Part shown: positions 28,487 to 35,881 of the stretch, one piece after another | Numbering within the stretch: the stretch's first letter is position 1 | Layout of the letters: the number at the start of each line of letters is the position of its first letter | DNA from: Rhizobium sp. P32RR-XVIII | GTDB lineage: Bacteria; Pseudomonadota; Alphaproteobacteria; Rhizobiales; Rhizobiaceae | Direction: 5' to 3' | DNA length: 64,000 nt | Assembly (NCBI RefSeq): GCF_012641395.1 | Contig: NZ_JABAIH010000004.1 | Coordinates: 1 to 64,000 of the forward strand | Made by a program: the position numbers and the translations under genes | The notes under the pieces: generated by a model | Told to the model about the DNA's origin: nothing | What the model saw: only the letters and a program-made list of their open reading frames with translations | Databases searched by the model: none

Positions 28487-28993
28487 ATGAGAATCGAAGC
28501 CATAATGACTACCGGCCCTCAGAATGTCACCGGCTGGAAGGGCCTGAGCGACGCCGCCCACTTCGAGCGACTGAGGACGGCCCTGTTCCGGGCGAGGGCG
28601 CGCGGCCGCTTCGACCGCGCGGCCGCCGACCGCATCCTGGACGATCTCCGACATGTCGCCTACCGGCGCGGTCGCCAGGCAGCGGAGGTCTTCCAGTTCC
28701 TCGACCAGGACTTCATCGACGCGGACGAAGACCTGTCGATGGCTCAGGACGACCTGAACCGGATGTCGAGAAATCTGCCGTTCCTTCGGGAGGTTACGGC
28801 CGTTATCGAAGGAATCGAATCCATACGGGATGAGCTGACGGATGAAGCGCGGGTCTTCTTCGGGTGGCGGCCGTATGCGCAGAAGTGGGCGTTTCCGAAT
28901 CCTGTGTGGAGCGAGCTGCGGACGGCGTACCAAGAGGGCAGGGATGATGCTGACAGAATAGGTTCACCTTGTCCGGTCTTTGCTGACCATTGA
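28487..28993 (+). CDS. Hypothetical protein of the FtsH-like module
   Basis: 168 residues, 12 bp after the protease gene, with AAGGAGA well placed before the ATG. The product is mostly helical with many Arg and Asp, a conserved-looking VFQFLDQDFIDADEDL stretch and a C-terminal Trp-rich part (WRPYAQKWAF). No family or catalytic motif recognised, no membrane segment. Tight spacing to the FtsH-like gene suggests translational linkage and a shared task, perhaps adaptor or substrate. It converges on the PIN-domain gene with a 14-bp gap. Confidence 0.6.
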   Translation: MRIEAIMTTGPQNVTGWKGLSDAAHFERLRTALFRARARGRFDRAAADRILDDLRHVAYRRGRQAAEVFQFLDQDFIDADEDLSMAQDDLNRMSRNLPFLREVTAVIEGIESIRDELTDEARVFFGWRPYAQKWAFPNPVWSELRTAYQEGRDDADRIGSPCPVFADH

Positions 28994-29007
28994 CCACGCT
29001 GACGACA

Positions 29008-30396
29008 CTACGGTGCTGTAGCGAATTCCCCTTCGCGGAAGATATCGTAGATGAAGGCAACCTCATCGTGATCGTCGCCTCGCGTATCGTCCAAGATCCT
29101 GGTGATGCGCCCCACGAGCAGTTCTCCGCGGGTGTTCAGGGCCATGAAGGCTTCTCCGAAACCGATCCTGTAAGAGCTCGACGTCGTGTCAAAATCTTCG
29201 ATTTGAACAGACTGACCCGGTGCGACGTCTTTTAGGCGCGCGATACGCGAGGTTGACCCGCTTCTGAGGAAATAGATAGCCTCCTGACTAGCTTTGCTGA
29301 ACCTTAGATCAACCGACAGACCGTTTTGATCAACGGATATGCACCCGTCGTGTGTTGAGTAGTCGAACTCAGCCGATTTGACACGCTGACGTCTTACCGC
29401 CGTGACGATCCCTACGGTCTTAATGACTGGTGCGCTTTGGACGGCGTTGTTGGCTGCACGCTCAACCGCCTTGACCTCTGAGACCACTTCTGCGGCAACC
29501 TTCATTTCCTCGAGCAGCTCTCCGAGGGTCGATAGCCTGATGCTTTTCCCACCCGATGCCCTCCGGTACTCGTCGACGAGTTCCGGTCGCGGATATACCC
29601 GCTCTGCGTCCGAGCGAACGAACCAATCGGCCTTTTCCTCACCGGTAACGAAGATAAGGTCCTTCTTGTGATTAGCGCCGAGCTTCAACAGAACCTTCCA
29701 GATCAGGAAATCGCCAACCCCGGTGTCATCCTTTCCGGAATCCTTGTAACCTGGCGGTGTCTTATTCGACCGCCGGGTCTCCCACTCCTTGAGGAGCGCC
29801 TCCCGGCTTTCGCTTAAATCCACGATTCGCCCGTCGGCAAGGACTTCGTTATAAACGAGCGAGACTGGATCGGTGCCCCTCCAGTCGCGCATCTTGGTCA
29901 GAATCTTATCCTGAGCCTTTCGATATTCCTTCCATGCCGAGGAAAGCTTTTCAGAGGCTGCGGTGACGTCCTCGTAACCCTCGACACCGTCGAGAAGGGG
30001 CGAGAGCTTCTGCTCGGGGAGTTGCACACGGGAAGTCTTGTCGCGCAGAGCCTTGAGCATGTCCGCGAGCTTCCTGTCTCGGTTCTTGATGAACTCACGG
30101 GCGACACGATCGGCAACGAACAAACGGTTGGACTCGGCAAGTTCCTTGAGAACCTTCGCCAACGCAGTGAGATCCTGGCTGCCAATGTTGTAGGGAAGAA
30201 GCAGCGCATTCGTGTCGAAGGAAACGAGCGTGTCGGCATGATCGGCTGAAGGCACATGCGATGGCGCGAATAGCGACTTCGCATCGGGATACAAGTCCTC
30301 GAGAAGGAATACTGGCTGCCCGTCTTCCGTGATCGAGTTGACAGCAGGTCCCGAACTATTTTTGCCGGCTGTCTTTTGCTCACCCTTATTCGTCAT
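29008..30396 (-). CDS. PIN-like domain (PIN_8/DUF4935) protein
   Basis: 462 residues from the ATG at 30396 (GGAGCGG upstream); the open frame extends further without a better start. PIN motifs are visible: VSFDTNALL with D61, RVAREFIKN with E101, a TGVGDFLIW strand with D229, and KDLIFVTGEEKADWF. These acidic residues bind metal in PIN ribonucleases. The C-terminal ~150 residues form a separate domain of unknown type. It is divergent from the Shedu gene across a 244-bp region. PIN_8 proteins are frequent in defence islands and probably cut RNA to stop growth. Activity here is inferred from the residues. Confidence 0.75.
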   Translation of the reverse strand: MTNKGEQKTAGKNSSGPAVNSITEDGQPVFLLEDLYPDAKSLFAPSHVPSADHADTLVSFDTNALLLPYNIGSQDLTALAKVLKELAESNRLFVADRVAREFIKNRDRKLADMLKALRDKTSRVQLPEQKLSPLLDGVEGYEDVTAASEKLSSAWKEYRKAQDKILTKMRDWRGTDPVSLVYNEVLADGRIVDLSESREALLKEWETRRSNKTPPGYKDSGKDDTGVGDFLIWKVLLKLGANHKKDLIFVTGEEKADWFVRSDAERVYPRPELVDEYRRASGGKSIRLSTLGELLEEMKVAAEVVSEVKAVERAANNAVQSAPVIKTVGIVTAVRRQRVKSAEFDYSTHDGCISVDQNGLSVDLRFSKASQEAIYFLRSGSTSRIARLKDVAPGQSVQIEDFDTTSSSYRIGFGEAFMALNTRGELLVGRITRILDDTRGDDHDEVAFIYDIFREGEFATAP

Positions 30397-30640
30397 CCGC
30401 TCCACTCTTGAATCCTTGGCCCCAATGCATTCAACCTTCGCCGCGATGGAAGTGCAATCCTTCAATGGCGTATACCATCGGCCAGCACACCGCTCCCGGA
30501 TCGACCATTGGTTTGGTGCATCTTTGAGAGAAGAGCCAGATGCTAATTGTGGAGAGCAAGTATCGAGCCCGCTCTTTAGTTGTGATGCAAGCACTGACGT
30601 GATCTATTCCTGTCCGACACGATCTGCTGGATGTCCGGGA

Positions 30641-31798
30641 ATGAGCGATGACGACGCGAAGTTCTTCGAGCTTCGGAAGGAAGGAAAAGCTTACCTCAGC
30701 AAGGTTTTCGAGCACGGCTCGATCAATCCCGAGCGCCGACGGCTGATCCGAACTGTCATGGAAGGAACCGAGAAAGTGCTTCTCGGCGAGATAGAAGGAT
30801 CCATGTGTCTCCGGATAACCGGCGAGAAGCGGAAGACGCAGGTTACGGCCCTCGTCAGCCAGGACGACGGTGGCATTCGTCGGGTCACGTTAGAAACCTT
30901 CCAGAACCGTGCAGGCGACTGGTACCAGGGCTACGAGAAGGACTCGTTCACATTCCGCTCGGATGAATTCGAACGCTTGCTTGCATTCCTGGAGAGCATC
31001 AAGTTCATTGATCGCTCGAACGAGGGAACCTTCGACGTTCGGGACGTGTCTGTTGGCACCGGCCCGAAGATCATCACCGATGCTTCCGACCACGCGCTCC
31101 TGACAAGGATTCGACGGCTCGACCCGCAGGAGCGAGAGCGGCTCTTGCGGGACGTGCAGCCTGACCTTAGCCAGAACGAGATCAACCTGCTACTAGGGCG
31201 GCGCCAGGGCCTTGAGGAGTTTGAGCGTGAACTCGCCGAGGGATCGTGGTCGGAAACGAGCTGGCAAGACTTCTTCGAGCGGCAAAGCTGGGTCTTTGGC
31301 TACGGTCTCGATTACCGGATCATGCGCCCGTTTGATCGGGAGATGGTTGTCGGTGCCGGGGGGACTGATGATCGGGACCGGCCGACCATCGACTACTTGA
31401 TGAACTTCACCGACTATTCTGTCCTCGTTGAGATCAAGCGGCCGGAGACTCCGATTTTCGCGCAGCGCCGGGCAGGACGATCCGGCACTTGGCGCTTTAG
31501 CAACGAGTTCATGGACGCCGTCTCTCAGGTTCTGGAGCAGAAGGCAGAATGGCTTTTGCAAGCCCAGACGGGACAGAACCATGATAAGTCTGGGGAACGA
31601 AGGCTTAAGACAAGAACCCGCGATCCGAAGGCGATCCTCGTCATCGGCACCTCGACCGAGATCGCGGCTGTCGGCAGCCTTAGAGATGCTGAGGTTCGGC
31701 GCGACACGTTCGAACTCTTCCGGCGGGATACTCGAAACCTGGACATCGTCACCTTCGACGAACTCCTGGATCGTGCCCGTTTCATAACCCGAGACTGA
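30641..31798 (+). CDS. sduA: Shedu-type (DUF4263) defence nuclease
   Basis: 385 residues from the ATG at 30641 (MSDDDAKFF). The first ~185 residues form a variable sensor domain. The C-terminal ~200 residues match DUF4263/SduA: LEEFERELAE, WQDFFERQSWVFGYGL, D251 in TIDYLM and VLVEIKRP with E264 and K266, a PD-(D/E)XK nuclease. Shedu is a single-protein anti-phage system that cuts DNA. The next gene, an Mrr-like nuclease, follows 6 bp later on the same strand, so they are co-transcribed. No truncation seen. Confidence 0.85.
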   Translation: MSDDDAKFFELRKEGKAYLSKVFEHGSINPERRRLIRTVMEGTEKVLLGEIEGSMCLRITGEKRKTQVTALVSQDDGGIRRVTLETFQNRAGDWYQGYEKDSFTFRSDEFERLLAFLESIKFIDRSNEGTFDVRDVSVGTGPKIITDASDHALLTRIRRLDPQERERLLRDVQPDLSQNEINLLLGRRQGLEEFERELAEGSWSETSWQDFFERQSWVFGYGLDYRIMRPFDREMVVGAGGTDDRDRPTIDYLMNFTDYSVLVEIKRPETPIFAQRRAGRSGTWRFSNEFMDAVSQVLEQKAEWLLQAQTGQNHDKSGERRLKTRTRDPKAILVIGTSTEIAAVGSLRDAEVRRDTFELFRRDTRNLDIVTFDELLDRARFITRD

Positions 31799-31804
31799 TG
31801 TCAC

Positions 31805-32671
31805 ATGACCCTCCGCCCCATAGAAGCCAAGCTCGTCGATGATCTTTTCGTCCAAGGAGGATACGTTCTCAACTTTACGAACCAGACCTTCTCCGAATTC
31901 TTCCGAGATGAGGTCGGCGTGGAAATCTATGATGATGTCTACGGCTTCCGCGGAAATTCGAAAGGCAAGCGTCTCGTCGCCTTCACGCAGAAGGCTCAGC
32001 CGCGGGCCATTGCAAAGGCTCTGGCGGGATTATGGGAATATCTGCAGGCTGACCGCCCCGACAATGCCACCGACGACAATCGGAAGAAGCTCAGCGCGAT
32101 CATCGAGCGGCTTGGGGGGCGTCCGCTGCTTGGCGCCGCTGTGGTCGAGGAACCCAAGGTCACGCAGCCGCTACGCCCTGCGGAGGGCATCCTCGCTGCG
32201 TTGGAGTCCGAATTTCTCGCGCTCGAGGCGATGACTGACCGACCTCAGGAACGAGGGTACGCATTCGAGCGTTTTCTGAAGCGATGGTTTGACACCTGGG
32301 GGTTGGATGCCCGTGCGTCCTTCAGGACTATCGGTGAACAGATCGATGGATCTTTCCAGCACGACGGCACGACATACCTCGTCGAGGCGAAATGGCATCG
32401 CGCGCAGACTGACGCAGCAATGTTGCATTCTTTCCAAGGAAAGATTGAAGAGCGAACCATTTGGACCCGTGGCCTACACGTTAGCCACGCCGGCTATTCC
32501 GCCCCGTCCTCGGCTGCATTTACCTCGAGGCGTGTCATTTTGATGGACGGTCAGGACATCTACATCGCGCTCAACAGGCGCTTGGATCCAGGGATTGTGA
32601 TCCGTGAAAAGGCGAGAGCGGCTTCAGAGCGGAAGAACCCATTCGCTAAGGTGCTGGAGCTCTTCCCGTAG
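31805..32671 (+). CDS. Mrr-like restriction endonuclease
   Basis: 288 residues. The N-terminal ~110 residues (NFTNQTFSEFFRDEVGVEIYD) resemble the AbiJ N-terminal domain found in abortive-infection proteins. The C-terminal half is an Mrr/REase_4-type PD-(D/E)XK domain: GYAFERFL, then GEQIDGSF with D181, then YLVEAKWH with E194 and K196. It is encoded 6 bp after the Shedu gene, so both may act in one response or as neighbours in one operon. The motif set is complete. Confidence 0.75.
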   Translation: MTLRPIEAKLVDDLFVQGGYVLNFTNQTFSEFFRDEVGVEIYDDVYGFRGNSKGKRLVAFTQKAQPRAIAKALAGLWEYLQADRPDNATDDNRKKLSAIIERLGGRPLLGAAVVEEPKVTQPLRPAEGILAALESEFLALEAMTDRPQERGYAFERFLKRWFDTWGLDARASFRTIGEQIDGSFQHDGTTYLVEAKWHRAQTDAAMLHSFQGKIEERTIWTRGLHVSHAGYSAPSSAAFTSRRVILMDGQDIYIALNRRLDPGIVIREKARAASERKNPFAKVLELFP

Positions 32672-32692
32672 GCGATGGCGAGGCAACTGCAA

Positions 32693-32938
32693 TCAAGCGC
32701 AGTGCTTCGGGGCCCTTAGCGTCTTTACCAACCTGTCAACAATCGGTCCGTACCGCTTCTGCTGCGCGGCCGGGTACTCCAGCGTGAAATTCCCCGTGGC
32801 ATCGTCACACAGTGCGATCTGGCGCATGTAGATGATGCGGTCGCCCTTCACCCCGGACAGGCTTGCCCACGACGCTCCTCGAACGACGGCCAGGATGGAT
32901 TGTTCATCGGCCTGCGAAAAATCATGAGAAGCCAGGCG
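32693..32938 (-). pseudogene. Remnant of an unrecognised gene (C-terminal fragment)
   Basis: An 81-codon stretch on the minus strand is open to a TGA at 32693 and has protein-like composition: DEQSILAVVRGASWA, GDRIIYMRQIALCDD, FTLEYPAAQQ and YGPIVDRLVKTL. There is no start codon before the Met of YMRQ; a stop lies just upstream of the fragment. It reads like the end of a secreted or periplasmic protein whose front part was lost. Nothing else is seen between 32672 and 33026. Confidence 0.45.
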
Positions 32939-33026
32939 TCATCTTGAAAGACCGCGCGGAACCTACGGCCTTTGTGCCTTGCCGTTCACCGCTCCATCGT
33001 CTCCGGAAAAGGAGCGGGTGGAGCAA

Positions 33027-33875
33027 ATGGGACAGGATAGCAGGCTTCTCGGATCTTTTCGACATGGCTTCGCTCCTCCCGGCGCCGAAGTGACGACGGC
33101 AAGACGCGAAGCGACGAGGGAACTTATGCGCGCGTTCGAGGACGGCCCGAGCCTCGAACGCTTCTCACTTCTGCGTGATGCCGCTCTCGTGCTTGCGGAC
33201 GTGTTCTACATGATCCGTAAGCAGCAGAAGCCGGAGTGGTTCTACACTTCCGGAACGATGTCCCATCCGACCCCGCACATCGCACGAGGCCTCAGAAGGG
33301 CTTTCGAACAGATCGCATCTGCGTGCGACCGGCGGGACGTGGGGCAGGTGGTCGAGCGCTTGAACGCTATGCGAGTTGCTCCGACTAGGCTCGAGAACTT
33401 CCTCGCTTCCACACGGGCTCGCGATCCGATCCCACCCTTCGACGATGCGAAGTGGATATACCTCGCCCGAAACAAGACGGAATGGGGCGTCGTCAATCTT
33501 GGAGAGATCGAGGGTCGTGTGCAGGAGGCTCTTCGGGAATTGGAAGAACTCAATCCGCATTTCGGGAGATACAATCTCGCGGCTGCGTGGCGAGTTCACG
33601 ATCTCCGGGCAGGATATGCGATCTCAGCCATGGCGCTGCAACCCTGGTTCATCCAGACTGACTTCTACGACTTCAGAGATTTCGATCACCTCGCCGACAT
33701 GCGCAAGAAGGTGACCAACGCGTTGCAGAACTACCGTCTGCTGGACGGCGATCCCCCGTACGTATCGTCGTCGTGGTCTTCTGAGTTTTTCAGAAACCAC
33801 ACCATGCGTCTTGAACTTGATCCGGTGGGGGTCGACGATGACGACCATGAGGCCGGGCCAGGATTCGAACCCTAG
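33027..33875 (+). CDS. Hypothetical protein at the right end of the transposon
   Basis: 282 residues from the ATG at 33027, which has GGTGGAG closely upstream. The product is helical with aromatic-rich patches (WFYTSGTMSHPTPHI, FIQTDFYDFRDFDH). No catalytic motif, signal peptide or membrane segment is visible and no family is recognised. It is the last gene before the right end, 25 bp from the innermost terminal site. Its place in a row of defence genes makes a defence or element-maintenance function possible, without direct evidence. Confidence 0.6.
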   Translation: MGQDSRLLGSFRHGFAPPGAEVTTARREATRELMRAFEDGPSLERFSLLRDAALVLADVFYMIRKQQKPEWFYTSGTMSHPTPHIARGLRRAFEQIASACDRRDVGQVVERLNAMRVAPTRLENFLASTRARDPIPPFDDAKWIYLARNKTEWGVVNLGEIEGRVQEALRELEELNPHFGRYNLAAAWRVHDLRAGYAISAMALQPWFIQTDFYDFRDFDHLADMRKKVTNALQNYRLLDGDPPYVSSSWSSEFFRNHTMRLELDPVGVDDDDHEAGPGFEP

Positions 33876-33900
33876 TGCAGAGCTGAGACGAATTCAGCGT

Positions 33901-33970
33901 CAGTCTAAAATTGACGGTCTGCCAGTCCAAGATTTTGGGTGGTCAGTCTAAAATTATGCGACGCGCGAGA
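33901..33970. repeat. Transposon right end with three transposase-binding-like sites
   Basis: Sites CAGTCTAAAATTGAC (33901-33915), CAGTCCAAGATTTTG (33923-33937) and CAGTCTAAAATTATG (33944-33958) share CAGTCYARAWTT-type cores with the left end and face the other way. The terminus is CGAGA (33966-33970). TCGTG at 33971-33975 is the right copy of the target duplication. Confidence 0.88.
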
Positions 33971-33975
33971 TCGTG
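33971..33975. repeat. Target-site duplication, right copy
   Basis: TCGTG, identical to 911-915. Five bases (33976-33980) separate it from the CCA end of the tRNA-Arg gene. Confidence 0.85.
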
Positions 33976-33980
33976 AATGG

Positions 33981-34057
33981 TGGCGCACCCGACAGGATTC
34001 GAACCTGTGACCTTTGGAATCGGAATCCAACACTCTATCCAGCTGAGCTACGGGTGC
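33981..34057 (-). tRNA. tRNA-Arg (anticodon CCG)
   Basis: A 77-nt cloverleaf on the minus strand including an encoded CCA. The acceptor GCACCCG pairs with CGGGTGC, the D-arm reads GCTCAGCTGGATAGAGT, the anticodon loop is TTCCGAT flanked by TTGGA/TCCAA, and the T-arm contains GGTTCGAATCC. Anticodon CCG reads CGG arginine codons. The Tn7-like element sits just beyond its 3' end and leaves the gene intact. Confidence 0.97.
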
Positions 34058-34471
34058 ATGCCTGAGGCGGTTTGAATCGCCTGTCCGATGCGTGGTTCTT
34101 AGCCTAGCTTCTCCTGCGCTTCAATCTCCAAAATGGAAAAGTCCCCCGTTCTTGCGATCAGTGGGCTTGATATTCTCGGCCGATCCGTTCGGGTCTGCGT
34201 CGGCGCTGGCGAAACGAGCCCTGGGGAGCGCACAGTGCCTGGGGAGCCGCAGCCGTTATTTGGGCAGGATCCCGAGCGGAAAATAATCACATGCCCAGTC
34301 TTTGGCCGCCACACCCCAAGCGAGTTCTTGCGCCTTTGCCTCGTGCCGTTGCCGGCTCCCGATTTTTCACGGGTTTTGGCATTTGAATACGCCTTGCCGT
34401 TCCATTTTGCATGGTTCTTGCATTGCCCTTTGCATTGTATTCAAATGAACAAAAAAAGGGGAGCCACACCT
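34058..34471. promoter_or_regulatory. Upstream region of the ATP-grasp gene
   Basis: No gene is seen. Near the gene, TTGCAT occurs three times at 34407, 34418 and 34430, spaced by 11 and 12 bases, so the copies lie on one face of the helix. The Shine-Dalgarno AAGGGGAG follows at 34457-34464. The repeats could be regulator sites. Confidence 0.35.
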
Positions 34472-35881
34472 TTGGCGTTCGATGAAATGATCACCGGGAA
34501 TGAAAGTCCCCGTCAGCCATATGAGAAATACTTCGAGTGGTACAATGCCCAAGACAGGGCGCATCTGATTGCCAAATCCCGCGACGCGGAGAACATCTTC
34601 AGGAAGACCGGCATCACCTTTGCGGTATACGGACACGCGGATTCCTCCGAAAAACTCATCCCCTTCGACATCATTCCCCGCATCATCTCCGGCCGCGAGT
34701 GGCGCAAGCTCGCCCAAGGCATCGAGCAGCGGGTGATCGCGCTCAATGCCTTCCTCGACGACATCTACCACAAGCAGGAGATCATCCGGGCGGGCCGCAT
34801 TCCGCGCGAACTGATCGAGAAGAATGAGGCGTTCCTGTCCGAGATGATCGGCTTCCGCCCGCCCGGCGGCGTCTATACGCATATCGTCGGCACCGACATC
34901 GTGCGCACCGGCGAAGATCAGTTCTACGTGCTGGAGGACAATGCCCGCACGCCTTCCGGCGTCAGCTACATGCTGGAGAACCGGGAGACCATGATGCACA
35001 TGTTCCCGGAGCTTTTTCACGAGAACAAGGTGCAGCGCGTCGAGGACTATCCGTATCTGCTGCGCCAGTCGCTTGCCTCGCTCGCCCCTCCCGGCTGCAA
35101 GGGCAAGCCGCGCATCGCGGTGCTGACGCCCGGTATCTATAATTCCGCGTACTACGAGCATTCGTTCCTCGCCGACATGATGGGCGTGGAGCTGGTCGAA
35201 GGGGCGGATCTGCGCGTCCTCGACGGCAAGGTGAAGATGCGCACGACCCGCGGCTACGAGGCGATCGACGTGCTCTACCGCCGCGTCGATGATGACTTCC
35301 TAGATCCGCTGACGTTCCGCGCCGATTCCGCCCTCGGCATTCCGGGCATCATGGATGTCTACCGCTCCGGCAACATCACCATCGCCAATGCGCCCGGCAC
35401 CGGCATCTGCGACGACAAGGCGATCTACTCCTACATGCCGGAGATCGTGGAGTTCTATACCGGCCGGAAGGCGCTTCTCGAGAACGTGCCGACCTGGCGG
35501 TGCTCGGAAGCCGGCAGCCTGAAATATGTGCTCGAGCATCTGGACGAACTCGTCGTCAAGGAGGTCCACGGCTCGGGCGGCTACGGCATGCTTGTCGGCC
35601 CGACGGCTTCCAGGAAGGAGCGCGCCGACTTTGCGGAAAAGCTGAGGGCGCGGCCGAACAACTATATCGCGCAGCCGACGCTTTCGCTTTCGACCGTGCC
35701 CATCCTCGTCAACAAGGGGATTGCACCGCGCCACGTGGACCTGCGTCCCTATGTGCTGGTCTCCGATAAGGTACAGATCATTCCCGGCGGTCTGACCCGC
35801 GTCGCACTGAAGCAAGGCTCGCTGGTCGTCAATTCGAGCCAGGGCGGCGGCACCAAAGACACCTGGGTATTGGAGGACTGA
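34472..35881 (+). CDS. Circularly permuted ATP-grasp type 2 protein
   Basis: 469 residues from a TTG at 34472, chosen because AAGGGGAG lies 7 bases upstream; an ATG at 34445 is in frame. The protein matches the DUF404/407 circularly permuted ATP-grasp family: NEAFLSEMIGF, EDNARTPSGVSYMLENRE, NAPGTGICDDKAIYSYMPE, VKEVHGSGGYGML and QGGGTKDTWVLED. The family catalyses ATP-dependent ligation, possibly peptide or amide bonds; the substrate is unknown. It overlaps the alpha-E gene by one base, with a transglutaminase after that. This set is a conserved cluster in many bacteria and is suspected to make or process a small peptide. Confidence 0.88.
   Translation: MAFDEMITGNESPRQPYEKYFEWYNAQDRAHLIAKSRDAENIFRKTGITFAVYGHADSSEKLIPFDIIPRIISGREWRKLAQGIEQRVIALNAFLDDIYHKQEIIRAGRIPRELIEKNEAFLSEMIGFRPPGGVYTHIVGTDIVRTGEDQFYVLEDNARTPSGVSYMLENRETMMHMFPELFHENKVQRVEDYPYLLRQSLASLAPPGCKGKPRIAVLTPGIYNSAYYEHSFLADMMGVELVEGADLRVLDGKVKMRTTRGYEAIDVLYRRVDDDFLDPLTFRADSALGIPGIMDVYRSGNITIANAPGTGICDDKAIYSYMPEIVEFYTGRKALLENVPTWRCSEAGSLKYVLEHLDELVVKEVHGSGGYGMLVGPTASRKERADFAEKLRARPNNYIAQPTLSLSTVPILVNKGIAPRHVDLRPYVLVSDKVQIIPGGLTRVALKQGSLVVNSSQGGGTKDTWVLED

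Larger units (their letters stand above)
916..33970. mobile_element. Tn7-like transposon carrying a defence island, inserted next to tRNA-Arg(CCG)
   Basis: About 33.06 kb between inverted termini TCTCG (916-920) and CGAGA (33966-33970). The outermost 28 bases of each end match at roughly 20 positions when aligned inverted, without gaps. The first transposase-binding-like site starts 12 bp inside each terminus. TCGTG is duplicated on both sides. The core genes tnsA-like, tnsB, tnsC and tniQ occupy the left end on the minus strand, in the usual order. The cargo holds at least four recognisable defence modules. The termini are TC...GA rather than the TG...CA common in this superfamily. No Cas genes or CRISPR array are present, so this is not a CRISPR-associated transposon. 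Confidence 0.9.

Noticed and set aside
27617..28933. Long minus-strand frame opposite the FtsH-like gene
   Set aside because: Antisense shadow; the plus strand carries the Walker and HELGH motifs.
33855..33880. tRNA T-arm-like sequence (GGATTCGAACCC) just inside the right end, which could be an att core for a tRNA integrase
   Set aside because: The flanking bases do not form a T-stem, no integrase gene is present, and the true boundaries are already fixed by the TCGTG duplication and Tn7-type ends.
916..33970. CRISPR-associated transposon (CAST)
   Set aside because: No Cas12k, Cascade genes or repeat-spacer array seen; the single TniQ is of TnsD size.
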